From the NCBI RefSeq assembly GCF_900496995.4, contig NC_044011.1:18322041-18386040 (forward strand): a stretch of DNA of 64,000 nt, given 5' to 3'. Below, in pieces: positions 39,634-50,846 of this stretch. The position numbers and the translations under genes were made by a program. The stretch's first letter is position 1. Every line of letters starts with the position of its first letter. A model generated the notes under the pieces. It was not told the DNA's origin, did no database searches, and was given only the letters and a program-made list of their open reading frames with translations. The DNA is from Aquila chrysaetos chrysaetos. Lineage: Eukaryota > Chordata > Aves > Accipitriformes > Accipitridae.

Positions 39634-42600
39634 ACAAGCCAGAAGGTTTGCTGCTCATATAAATATCCTAAATAAGAAACCATGGAGCTCTAGTCCTCAT
39701 TTGCTGGCAGAATTAGCCAGATGGGCCATTTGAGAAAGCAATTAAAATACCAGCAATACCTGCCTAAAGAGTTACAAATTCCACGGCTCGGGCATCTGCA
39801 AGGGCTTGTATTTATTACCTAGGAGCGTGGGACCAGACCTCGCCTACCCACTGACGCTGAAGGGTGAGATCAAGGGCGAGACGTCAGCATAGCAGAACAG
39901 GCGTGGGAGCCTGCGTGGTGCCAGCCCCCACCTCTGCCCTGAGCCGCCTGCTGTGCCTTCCCCGGTGAAGCCTGGCGCTGGCCGTGGGCCCGCGGTGGGT
40001 CCATGCACACCAGAGGTGTTCTCCGGCTACATGTCCACGCGTGGCAGTGCCTTCGGCAGAGTGGACCGGGTGTCTCCGAGGGGGGGGTGGAGGGCTTTGC
40101 GAGGGGTTGAGCAGACACCTGCTGAGGACCGTGCTCTGACAGCAGGCTTGGAAATTGGAAATGGGGTCAGCTGGGCTTGGTCCTTGGGTTTTTCCTTGTA
40201 GCAGGAAGATAGAGTTGCCTTGTGTGACACAGGTAGCTCTTGTTCCAGCCTTGCTGCCAGAAGGAAATGGGTTGATGCATACATTTTCCTTTGAAGATTC
40301 AGTTGTCCATATTCATGTTTTTTTTTCCAAAGGCAAACCTAATTTTAGTGCTCAGGAATGGAAGTGCCCTGAGATCATATGGGGAACAGGAGTATGACCA
40401 TCCTGTTGCGTTGAACAATATTCAGCACAGATTTTCTGAAAAAAGCCCTAGTTCCTTTCCTGCCAAGGCTGGAGAACCACTATAGACTCTCATGCTCATT
40501 TTATACATAATGGAAATCCAATGTATCAGTCCTAGGGCAGGGGGAACAACCTGGGGGAGGACCTTTTCCCTAAGGAGAAGTGAAAAGAGGAAGGGCATGG
40601 GATTCTGCTGAGGAGTACCCTTGCCATAGCGATAGGATTTTACACCACCTCTTGGCTCAGAGGCACAACATCCCATGTATATAAGGATCTAGCTCAGGAT
40701 GGATGTGGGTAACCCAGCAAAAGCCAAATGGTAAACCTGTTGTTCTTCCTGTTTGTCTCACCTGTGTTCCTGTTGCTCTGCTGATTTTGCAGGGGATCAG
40801 AGAGAGGCTGCATATGTACAGAATGGGAGACAACGTGCTTGTAGAGGTTGACAATGGAAGCCAGTCCTGCTGCAAAGTCACATTTCTTTGATGCAGCTCC
40901 TGCTATGTGTTCTTTTATGTGTTGCCGATAACCATTCAGCTCATGGTTTTAGCAGCCCCTCAGAGGTAACAGTTTCATAAGGATGAGTAGTTCTTCAACA
41001 GCTGCTTAAACATGCAACTGCACCTCGGACTCAGATGCTTTGTATAGCACTTTTGTCCAGGAGTGAGTTAGCATATAGTGTAAGTAAAGACAATAAAACT
41101 GAATTTATTCTTTAGTCGGAGGGCACAGGCTTGGAGGATATGGGGTAGGTCACTGAGCTTAGTCCCACAGGACTGGCAGCAGGGATCAGGCTTCAGTCCA
41201 GAAAGGGCTGTAGAACAGTTATTCCACCTGCCCCACACTCAATGTACATTTATACCACATTGGCTGCAGACCCATAGCCACCTTCTGTACTTCCTGGTAA
41301 CTTTTAACAAGCCTCAGACTATTAGTAGATGTCCAAAAGTTACAAGTATGGGTCCCACAGGAAGAGAGGAGAGGTTGGGGGTGCTGGCACTGTGTCCCTG
41401 TGGTTGAGGGGTTTTCCAGTCCCAAGTCCCACACTGCTGTGGCACCTATTAAGCTCATGCAAAGTCCATAGAGGAACAGGGAAAAGCTCTCCCGACTCCT
41501 GTGAGTTTCAGCTCCTGAACGAAGCCTGACTTAGGTACCCTTTTAGTTTTTCTTCAGCTCATCCCGTCTGTTCCCACAGGTGCTGCTGCAGATGTGTGCC
41601 GCCCATCTGCACGTCCAGGCAGCTCCTGCAGCCCAGGCATGGTGTGTAGGTGTGTTCCCGTGGAGCAGTTCATCAACTTTTGTGGAAACCCCAAGTCATC
41701 AGCAGCTGGGGATGGACATGAGATCTTGCAACTCAATGGCATTTGGAGGGCAGCAATGTTTTCTTGGAGTGGGGCAGTACCTGAGAGCCTTTGGAAGAGG
41801 AAAACTTCCGTAAATTGTCTAAAGGGACAGAGGTGGTAATCTGCCACACAGGGATAAGGAGAGTAACACGAAAAGAAGATCAAAATTATAAATTTATATA
41901 TTTTTTTTATTTTCCAAGAGAAAGGCTTGTCTTTATTGGCTAGTATATCTCCAGACCGTGCTGATTTACAGACACATATATAATCTTTTTCTTGAATCTG
42001 TGTTTTTCACTGACCAGAACTAGACAGTGCCTGTCATTTGGGCAGTTATACACATGAAAATACATTAATTTAGATTTGTAATTTTTACATTTTAATGAAT
42101 GACATTTTTGCTCTTCATTTGGTGTGTCAAGCTACTGTTGGAGGGAAATTGCAATTCAATTCAAAATTCAGAAAACCATAATTTTTAAATTGTCTGTTGG
42201 AAATAATCCGGGCATACCTACCAAAATAATATGCTGAATCAATATTTATTAAACAAAGGTAATACTACTGGATTTGTGAATTCTAGTATTAGTGAACTGA
42301 TTGTTTGCAATAACCATGTTCTTAAGATTTTTTTAAATTAATAGATTTTTCTACCTACCTGGAACAGAAAAATACATTTCTCAGCTATTTCACTCATGGT
42401 CACCCAGCATCACATGCAACCTCAGTGGAAGAGGAAAGCTTTGGGGAAGCCCAGAACTACTGTAACTGCCAGCCAGCTCTGTCTCTGCCTGCAGCCCTCT
42501 GCCACAAACCCATCACTGTCCCCCACAAGCCCCTGAAGCACTGCAGTCCCAGGCAGCTCCCCCGACAAGCCCATCCTTGGCACTGCATGGAGCAGGGACC

Positions 42601-45600
42601 CATGAGACTCTCCACAGGCACCTGTGGAGTGTCCAGTTTAAGGACCTTGAGGGCCGCTCTGGAAAATCCTAATGCTTGTGGGTTTGGCTTTGCCACATCA
42701 GTAAAATACCCTTCAGAAGCAGTGTATGCATTGGGAAGGATTGAGTTATTGAGGAGTACAGGTCAGGGGTGGCCAGCAGTGGATCCCTGAGCAGGGCAAG
42801 TGTGGGTCCCAGGCTGGAGCGGTCTCACACGACAAGCAGTGGGTTGTGCAGGCACAGACGCTGCCAGGCGACCTCAGGCACCAGCTCTGCGAAGAAGTAC
42901 GTTGGCAGAGGCGGCTGCCCAGCCCCATGGAGAGCATGGGCCCATGGGGAGCAGGTAAACCCATGCTGGAGCTCTCTCCTCTTCCTTAACCCTTAGCCAT
43001 ATGAGGATTTTGGCAGGCAGCTTACAGGAGCATGAAGGTTGGTCACCCTGGAGTAATCTCACTTCTCCTCCAGCTTCAAGACATTCACTTGCCACTGCTA
43101 CACAGCAGAGACCCAAGGATCAGCTGTAACTCTGTCAGGTACACAACTCTTCTACCTCTCATTACCAACCAGCTCCCTCCCCATATGTCAGTTTGTCGCT
43201 GCTGCACGTTTCTAATGCTGCTTTGTGCAAATGTTTTAGTGCAAATGGAAGGAAATGCAGCAGAACTTGCCCAACCACTGGTTTGTCTACTAGCAAGATG
43301 CCCTCTCTGGGTCAGTGCAGTGCAATTTTTATTGGCATAGGAACAAGACAGGCTCCTAAGTAAATTCCGTTCCTCTTGCTCTCTTTAAGTTAGAGCAAAC
43401 TTAAATAATTCCCATTCAGACAAAGGAATATGACTGCCGGGCTGACTGCAGAGCACAGTAATGTCCTTCCACCAGCAAAGAGTCACTTGCAAAAGGTGGC
43501 TCAGGGATGGCCATTATAATCTTTTTCTTTTAGACTTGGGTACACCTTATCCATGTGAAGAAATATTTTTCGTCAAATAAGCATTCCTGGTGCCCATACT
43601 GCTGTTATCATTAAACAAATATTGTACTTAGGGGGTATGGAAACAGGTTTATGAGTTTTTTTACCAAACACAACCATTAGCTGTTGACAAAAGAACACAG
43701 ATTGCACCATACTTTAGAGCTAAAAGATTTGGTTCCCCTATTCTAATGCATTCTGCAAATTTATTGTAAGATAATTTTTACAGTGTGGTATTCTCTTCAT
43801 GCCACATTCGTTTTCTTAAGTGCAGACTTTAAAGTATAGATATTATTTACAGGCTTGGATTGTATTTGTAAATTCTAATGAAGTAAAAATGACACTTTCT
43901 CATATGAATGATGCTGCAGGAAAAATACCTAAATGTAAGTTCTCACATAACTTTCCGTAAGTACCCTCTACCCGCATTATAGCAGGTGGTGGGTGAAATC
44001 CCAAGCAGCATTAGCTAAAACACCTTAGGCTGACCTTGGAGTCTCTTGACAATTTTACAGCATAAACAAACAAACAAACTCTTTACATTCTACTTTTAAA
44101 AAAATGTTGTTATGAAGTCAGGAGCATGTCTTTCTAGATATGACCAAACATGTTTTCTTTTCTGTAGTTATGCGTTGTTCACATCACTTCAGGTAAGCGA
44201 GGACAGGGACTTTCTGAACAGCACTTTTAATGTTATGTAAAAATCAGATGTGATGTATGAGCTTTGGAATTTCTCTTAAACATGTTCTTGACCTTTCATA
44301 AATCAATATTCCTGAATTATTTCAGTGGATACAATTCATTAATTTTTCTTACAGCAATTTAAGAATAAAAATTATGTCACAGACAATTTAAATACAACAA
44401 TTCAACACTCTAACTAAATTTTCCAGCTAATAAAGCACAAAGGAGAAATGGCAGAAATGAAAATCTTCCAGTTGACCACTTTCCCCTTGGACAATTTCCA
44501 AAACAAATATTCAAGTCAGCATTTGGTTCCTTGAGTCTCTTCACAAATATCCACAGCAATCCTCTTAGTGATGCTAAATCTTTTGTAAAGATATGACAAG
44601 ACATCCAGTAATGAGTAATCCCTGAAACTGACATTTAATATTCCACTAAAGAAGCTAAAACATTTACAGTTCTCACAAGCCACACCTTAATGTCCTTTTT
44701 ATTTATTTTAATCCGGATAAAGTAAGCCATAATAAGACTGATTTATATGAAGTCATGATGGGAGTCTCCATCCTCCTGGAAACAAAACCAATGTGAAATC
44801 TTGGTCCCATTGACTTCAATACCTAAACCAAATTTTCACTGCCAGACTTTGACTCCTGTCTTGTGTGTCATCAAAAGAAACTGAGCAATTGTTCTCAAAT
44901 ACTAACAGACAGGTGTCATGAGCATGGATAATTTTAATTTCAGACAGATGACATATATTTGGATACTTTTAGGAATTAATGATAAATGAAAAATATAGCA
45001 CAGTATGTTGAATTACTGTGACTTAAAAAACAGAGGTTTACAGAGGTATATTCCATCTTTAGAATGTGTCCGTTATCTGCTAGCCAAATTTTGACTAGCA
45101 GAATCTTTAGAATGAGTCCGTTGTCTGCTAGCCGAATTTTGACCTCCAACCATCTGACTACAGACACTCACTTTAACACATTCAAATCTGTTGATCCTCA
45201 AACCACTGAGTGGATTTGTTGGTCATTACATCTCATTACTTCTGATTTTCAACTACCTACAGAGAGAGGTAAATACCTGACACCTTCCAAGGGAGCTTTT
45301 CCGTGTAAGCAATAGCTGCCCTGGTTATCACTGGATGTCCTAGCCCAGGATGGAGGGAAGGCAGGGTCTGCCTTTGAAGTCACACGTGCAAGTGGTCCAG
45401 TGAAAAGTCTGGACATCCCTTTTGAGGGTATGAGATGTGGAGCAGGTCCTTGTCTCTTCACGTGTCATTCCTGACATCCCACTCTCAGACTAGGATCTGG
45501 CCTGCTGGGTTAGCACACGTGGGAGATAATGCTCTGAGCCTGAAGAGCTTCAGGAACAGCAGCCTTCGTTCCATTGCCTGCTGAGATGCCCACGCAAAGC

Positions 45601-46790
45601 TCTGTCAGGGCAGAAGAGACAAATGGGATGACAGCTTTCCTGTTAGTCATTTCGCAGCTCCCTGCCAGCCCCCAGGCCCATCCTGGATGGGTCTGTCCCC
45701 TCCACCTGCCGTGGGCAAGGGGCTGAGTGTGGCTGCTGGCATGCCCTCTATATCAGCCACATCAAGCTCCATGATGGTCTCTATAGGATGAGCCTAATCC
45801 TCTGTTTCCCACTACAACCAATTTGGTACAAGTCAGAAGGTAGAATTTTATTACCATTTCAGTTTTCATGTTTTTGATTTTGACCCGAAGCTATGGAAAG
45901 CATGTTCTTTGGTACCTTGCCAAGTTGCATCTGGTCTCCCGGTCACTCCCACAGCTGTACGTTTAGGGAAGCCCGGTCCCTAAGCCTGTCTCCATCCAAC
46001 CTAGGGAGATTCCGGCAAAAATATTACACAACCCAAAATGCATGATAAGCAGGAACAATGCTAGGAAGGGCTTTACACTGAATAAGCTCCGCATGACAAA
46101 TGCTAAATTAATGCCTGCAACGTCAACCACCCGTGGCCATGGTGCAAGCTGTGGACAATAGGTAGGTGTGTAAGCCTGCCTTTGAGGGATGACTTTAACC
46201 ACAGGTAAATGTGCTTTGCTTTAGTGTTATCAGTGACATCTGGTGGTAATAGACAGTAAATTCAGTTTAAATCTTTTTAAAGGCTATGTACAAGTTTAAA
46301 CGGCTAATCCCAATTGAAGTATTTTTTACAAAGTTGTATTTCCCAAAGTGTATTTCTTTCTGACAAAACCATATAATGATGGTGCTCCATGCCAGGAGCA
46401 AGGACTAACCAGGAGATTGCCTTTACACAGCATGATATTTTTTGGTGGTGGCAAACACTGGAACCAAGGAAGCCACCAAAGTATTTAGTGTGCCTGAAAA
46501 GCAATTGATGAATACCTGTTCTTTACTACTGTTAGCTACATATAGCCTTTGTAAGTTTTCCAAACCTCATAGCCCCTCCAAATCAATTAACATGGCAACA
46601 ATTCAACTTCCAATTTGAAATACATAATTTGAATAATAAATATGACAAATTAAAAAGGGCACCAGTGAAGGTGGAGGGGCTTGATAAAGAAAATAGGACA
46701 ATACAGAGGTGCTGCAAAAAGTCCATTGGTAATTGATGGGTTGGGTTTTGCACAAAAAGAAGGAATTGTCATCAACGGAAGTGAGTTTAG
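39634..46790. other. Intergenic DNA, no gene recognised
   Basis: Seven kilobases without a splice-flanked exon or a protein motif I recognise. RSPH3 3' exons would be expected here on the minus strand if the gene were complete, but none was found. Notable textures are an AT-rich block at 41,880-42,360, another at 43,560-44,400, and a GC-richer patch at 42,430-43,130 with several short overlapping frames that look like noise. Confidence 0.5.
45055..45150. repeat. 48-bp imperfect tandem duplication
   Basis: Two adjacent copies share the core TCTTTAGAATG(T/A)GTCCGTT(A/G)TCTGCTAGCC(A/G)AATTTTGAC, with a period of 48 bases. The copies differ at a few positions, so the duplication is not very recent. 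It creates a matching internal repeat in open frames on both strands, which explains those frames without a gene. Confidence 0.8.
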
Positions 46791-46794
46791 CAGC

Positions 46795-47060
46795 GGGCCA
46801 CCAAGATGGTCAGGGCTGGAGCACTTGTCCTGTGAGGAGAGGCTGGGGATGAGGGCTGGTTCAGCCTGGGGCTGAGATGGCTTCAGCAGAGCCTGACAGC
46901 AGCCCCCAGCACCTGGCGGGGGGTCCACAGGACGATAGAGCTGGGCTTTTCCCAAGAGTGCATGGCAGGAGGTTCGACAGACCTCCTGACCTTCCCTCCA
47001 GCCTGGGCCAGGCGGTGATCAGCTGAGGCAGCAAATATGGAAGAGCGAAACAGAGGCAGA
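46795..47060 (+). repeat. CR1 LINE 3' fragment
   Basis: The sequence follows the avian CR1 3' region on the plus strand. It has AAGATGGTCAGGGCTGGAGCAC, then GAGGAGAGGCTGGGG, GTTCAGCCTGGGGCTGAGA and CAGCAGAGCCTGACAGCAGCC..CACCTGGCGGGG. The 3' half is diverged and the terminal ATTCTATG-type repeats are not seen. Open frames over it on both strands are products of the repeat. Confidence 0.65.
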
Positions 47061-48056
47061 CTGGTGGGGTTTGTTGACATGCTCCAACCTCTGTGCATCC
47101 CAGATATGGTGTAACTGGTTGTACAAGTTATAAGTAAAGAGATTTGATGGAAATATAATGGAGTTCCTCATCAACAGTATATCCTACAACATCCTACAAG
47201 TCTCCTTGGGATGTTTATTCAGTAGTCGCATACAATACTTCTTTCTTAAAAGAAGGGAAAATTCCTCCCCGCCCCTGAAGAGCTACATGAAGAACTGATC
47301 CTTAAGTGTACATACCAGCACATATATCGTAGGATAAAATACCTAACAGACCAGATGTAATTATCCAAATTATACCCTAACAAATAAAATTCAGGGTCCT
47401 CATTAAACTGAAAATAAACCCAAAGGAAACAAACACAATTGTTATTCAAACCCAAAATCACAGCAGGAGAAAAACTGTAGGAATGAAGGTGTAACGCAAG
47501 TGTAAAAAGTGATTTAATCTAGGTCCACCATGGTGAACACGCATTCATCATCATTTTGTGTTTCTACACAAGACAGAGTTTAGATTGTTCAGGTGTTTCA
47601 ACTGCAGCCTCTGAAGACTGACTAAGAAAAGAACCTGAATACTTAGCATGAACTAGCCCGAAAGACGACTGATATCTTAATCTATTTTGAAAGCAAGGAC
47701 ATGATTATTGACTGCTGAGGAGGTGAGCCCTTGTTTTGATGAAAAGTGTTGGTCACCTGACTCCTCAGTCAACCATGGCCTATGATTACCCTTCTCTTCT
47801 CCTTTCATGTAGGATGAACATATTACTCCATAGCTCAGGGAGCTTACACAAACGAGTTAAGAGACTTCCATGATATACACGTGGCTGTAGACAGGATGGG
47901 CTTTTCTGTTCCCACTGGCACAATCAGGCACACCACAGAGAACAGCACAGCCATGGTGGCTGTGTAATACATGAAAAATAAAAGTTTTATAGCAGAGAAA
48001 AGAATTGGTGTTCTTTAACCATTCTGCTCCTGCCAAATGTATTGCATGTCCCAGCA
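47060..48056. other. DNA 3' of the RSPH3 remnant, no exon seen
   Basis: The remaining RSPH3 C-terminal exons of a normal gene would be searched for here first. I found neither the expected helical C-terminal segment nor any conserved frame on the minus strand. Confidence 0.45.
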
Positions 48057-48167
48057 TCAACACATCTCAAACAGTATAAAGCCAGCAGAGAGAGGGTAGT
48101 GCAGCATGGCTGACACTTCCATTAGTTCAGCTGAGAATCCATTATGAAGGTGTATGTAGTAGTGATT

Positions 48168-48241
48168 TTCCAACATTAACTTCCTCTCTAGCGTTTCTTC
48201 CACTTCTGCCATCAGCCACGGAAGGAATTCTGTCTCAATAT
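48168..48241 (-). pseudogene. RSPH3: RSPH3 remnant, exon with FLPWLM motif
   Basis: After a TTCTTACAG acceptor the minus strand reads (D)IETEFLPWLMAEVEETLER. This matches the radial-spoke protein 3 segment around FLPWLM.EVE.T, which follows the conserved coiled region. The exon begins with the last two bases of the Asp codon, so the preceding exon should end one base into a codon. After about residue 20 the match to RSPH3 stops. No convincing splice donor appears at the expected place, and the frame simply runs on to a stop at 48,057. RSPH3 is an axonemal radial-spoke and A-kinase-anchoring protein of motile cilia. I judge this a decayed exon; a lineage-specific C-terminus cannot be excluded. 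Confidence 0.6.
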
Positions 48242-48418
48242 CTGTAAGAATTTGGCAGGAAGGAAGCAAGAAAAAGTTTCTTTTTATTAAGGGTGAGAGA
48301 CAGGATCTTGGGGATGATTTTCATTTGTTGCAATCATTACAGTATGAACATCATTGCTGGAAGACACTTGCTTTGCAAGAGCCAGATGAAATCTCCCAGG
48401 AGCTGCTGGGTGTCTCAC
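48242..48418 (-). other. RSPH3: Short intron between RSPH3 remnants
   Basis: If the GTGAGA donor at 48,418 and the CTTACAG acceptor at 48,242 are used, this is a 177-bp intron. It contains an AATAAA on the minus strand just before the acceptor. The exon on the 5' side would end in phase 0, while the exon on the 3' side needs phase 1. Confidence 0.4.
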
Positions 48419-48751
48419 CTCCTGCCTCTTTTACTGAGGTTCCCCACCTTTACAGATCTGGGCCAGAGTCTGGAAATGTACTCCAAATGGTTTTCTCTCT
48501 TCTGACGAGCATTCAGACAGGCCTGTTTTGCTCTTAGGAAGTCCTGCCTTCTCCTCTCTGTATCGCCTGTCCTGCTCTTCCAGACACTGTACTTCAGCAA
48601 GCTCTGCGTTACGCAGCTCTGCATAGGCACGCTGATGTGCCCACAGCTGGGCCAGCTCTTCTTCCTCCATGACTTCCAGCAAAGCTTGCTCAGCTGTTTT
48701 CCCAATCAACACTTCCAGGATCGGCTTGACTTCAACGTCAAAGTCAAACAA
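48419..48751 (-). pseudogene. RSPH3: RSPH3 remnant, central conserved exon, frame disrupted
   Basis: After a polypyrimidine tract and CATCCTCAG acceptor, the minus strand reads LFDFDVEVKPILEVLIGKT, then EVMEEEELAQLW, RNAELAEVQCLEEQ and RRYREEK. This is unmistakably the RSPH3 core, a charged helical region of the axonemal radial-spoke protein. The match ends abruptly near 48,551, after REEK. The normal continuation (a K/Q-rich helix, then AARAFAQRYL..LLPSVFGSL) is absent in this frame, which reaches a stop at 48,431. A weak trace of that segment (AR..HLEYISRLWPRSV) appears in the next frame. Length to the GTGAGA donor is 333 bases, phase 0, incompatible with the phase-1 exon that follows. A GC donor after REEK is an alternative, but the missing exon is not found downstream. 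Confidence 0.65.
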
Positions 48752-48754
48752 CTG

Positions 48755-50157
48755 AGGATGGGAGTCAGGGAAACAGAGATAAATGTCCCATGATCACTGT
48801 CACTCTTAACACCTTGGCAAGGAGAAAAGGAGACTGAACAAAGCCCTTGTGCTGAAGGCAGGGCTGAGAAGTGCGGGGGGGGAAGCAGAGGGGGGGAGCG
48901 AGCAGTGTCAGCTAAGGCAGAAGATGATGCAGCTGGGGGCTAAGTGATGAGTGGGCTGGAGTGAGACACCACACACCCTACCACAGGCACTGTGGGGGCT
49001 GCCAGGGAGAACCAGAGCACTCACCTGGACCCTATCTCTGTGTTCCTAACACCTTCTAGGGCTGGACACCTTCTATGGGGCAGAGCATTTCTCAACATTG
49101 TAGTTCTTAGCCGAAAGCAGCAGAACCAGTGCACATGGAGAAGCACCTTCCTTAATTTTGCACTTAACCTCACAGCATACAGTGGAGACAGTTTTGTTTT
49201 AATACCCTCTGTGAGGAGAAATTCCTTTCTGTTTTTTCCCCAGTTTTGCATCAGAAACTTGTTTCATACAGGACACATGTTTTGACACTGCTTGGGGACA
49301 TGCACCTCTCCTCTTCCTACTTGCATGGACACATGTCCTCCTCTTTCTTCTTGGGTGAAGAACAGAGAGGGCTGTCTGTCCAGAAAAGCACCTTTTTGAC
49401 TCTCTATGTGCACCTCTCTTGCTGCCCTTCTGAATACAGCTCTAGAAAGCAAAAGCTGCAGGACTTTGTTGTGATTTTTAAACCTGACAATTCAGTAAGG
49501 CAAACATTATCCAAAAAATGAACAGTAAAACGACTTTTGTGAAGCCAAAATCAAAAGTCAAAACCCAACTTAAAACATACACCAGGCATCTGTGGATGCT
49601 CTGATGCCATGTTCTCTCTAACATCTGCTGCTTTTCTTGAAAATGGTTCTTGAAAGGACATTTCACTCCACAGACTTCTGAAGCCAGTGTCTAGACCTTT
49701 AAGTTTCAGCTCACCTTGAAGAATAAACAGTTCTTGGAGGAGTTAACTTTGATAAGGCAAGTGCAAAAAAGGACACAGATAGCATATTGGCTATGCTGAA
49801 AATCTGTCTTTCTTTTCATAGCCTGTTCTTCCTGGGAAGCAGTGGGAAAAGAGAGACCTCTGGATCTGTTAGGTTAGGGAACAATGCTCTGTTTCAAGCC
49901 CTGCCAGAAAGATCCTTGAGGTATCAGCACATCTGTAGCAGAATGTGCTTGAGGCAAGATGTTTAACACTGGGATTTAATATTGTTTTGTGAATGTTCTC
50001 ATACTGAACTTCTGGAAAGTGTTCCTGTATAAAAACACTGCAATGACATATTGAACTGTCAGCAACTCTCTGTGTTTCCAGAGATGTATCCTCATACCAA
50101 ATTAAAGAACTTAGCCCAGCAGCCCCAGACTGTGACATCCCCAGTCCATCCTCATAC
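48755..50157. other. Gap between RSPH3 and TAGAP remnants
   Basis: These 1.4 kb should hold the TAGAP C-terminal exons (about 400 codons in human) and the RSPH3 promoter and 5' exons. I see neither: no long minus-strand frame, no Ser/Pro-rich TAGAP tail, no RSPH3 N-terminal repeats, and no CpG island. The sequence looks like ordinary non-coding DNA. Confidence 0.55.
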
Positions 50158-50275
50158 CTGTGGAGCTGTCTGTGTGCTCTGGTGACTCCTCAGCCGAGGC
50201 ACAGACAGGGAAGGCAGTGTCCTCCCCAAATATTTCTGAGCAGTTGTTTATGAAGAACTTCACCAACACTGTCAC
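50158..50275 (-). CDS. TAGAP: TAGAP exon: end of RhoGAP domain
   Basis: This 118-bp exon has a GTGTGCAG acceptor and a CACAG/GTATGAG donor. It reads VTVLVKFFINNCSEIFGED and ends EHTDSST, matching the TAGAP segment V.TLV.F.I.NC.EIFGE..HTDSS that closes the RhoGAP fold. It is 39 codons plus one base, the same length I count in human TAGAP. TAGAP is a T-cell activation RhoGAP acting on Rho-family GTPases and thymocyte adhesion. Some normally acidic or conserved sites differ (KFFINN for EFLIDN). The Ser/Pro-rich C-terminal exon that should follow to the left was not found. Confidence 0.8.
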
Positions 50276-50650
50276 CTGCACACAGATGCTGCAGATGAAT
50301 TGATCTGTCCTGATACAGACAAAATGCCATCAGCCACAGGTTTGGCCTCGCTGTCCAGAGGGCCCGTGGGTGGCAATGCCCACTGGGTGCCCCCCCTTGC
50401 CCTCTGTGTGCAAAGTGTTCAGGACCCTGTGCTACAACGTAGGGGACTGCAGGGCAACTGCTACTTCTGCTCAGAGGAGGCGAGACGAGGGGCAGCCTTG
50501 CCCATCACATTGCAGGCACCCGAGATGATGGGCCCCACTCGACGTCCAGGGCTGCTGTTTCGTTCAGCTTTTTGCAATGGCCTGGTGGCATCCCTATGGA
50601 TGGCTCTGAGCTACCCCGACGGGGGTGGCTGCTTGGTGAGTTCAACACAC
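50276..50650 (-). other. TAGAP: Intron between the two TAGAP exons
   Basis: This 375-bp intron has a GTGTGT donor at 50,650 and a CAG acceptor at 50,276. It is moderately GC-rich, and the 184-codon plus-strand open frame covering it has no recognisable motif and overlaps the antisense of the next exon, so it is taken as a shadow. Confidence 0.75.
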
Positions 50651-50846
50651 CTTGTCATTCATCTCCTTCTGCACTTCCAGCGGGAGCATGTTGTCTGTCT
50701 CTGGGCTCAGCATATTTGGGCCAACGCAGATGGCCAGATTGCTGGAGTCCATCCTGTTGGTCTCGGCATTTTGGCTGATGTGGTAGAGCAGAGAGAGCAA
50801 GTGCTTGAGCAAGACGAGGTTTGGTCTAGGCAGTTTGTCAGCCACC
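50651..50846 (-). CDS. TAGAP: TAGAP exon: central RhoGAP helices
   Basis: This 196-bp exon has a TTCATGCAG acceptor and an AAG/GTGTGT donor. It begins with the last base of a codon and then 65 intact codons: VADKLPRPNLVLLKHLL, a short helix, then RMDSSNLAICVGPNM and PLEVQKEMNDK. The N-R-M-x-x-x-N-L-A-x-x-x-x-P-N pattern is the RhoGAP signature around the conserved Asn that helps bind the GTPase. The closest protein I know is TAGAP, which also matches the conserved gene order. The upstream exon that carries the arginine finger (GIFRR) was not found in the window. Frame and splice phases with the 50,158-50,275 exon agree. Confidence 0.85.

Noticed and set aside
42425..43340. Cluster of 70-120 codon frames
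   Set aside because: Frames occur on both strands with no homology, repeats or splice structure. Treated as GC-richer intergenic noise.
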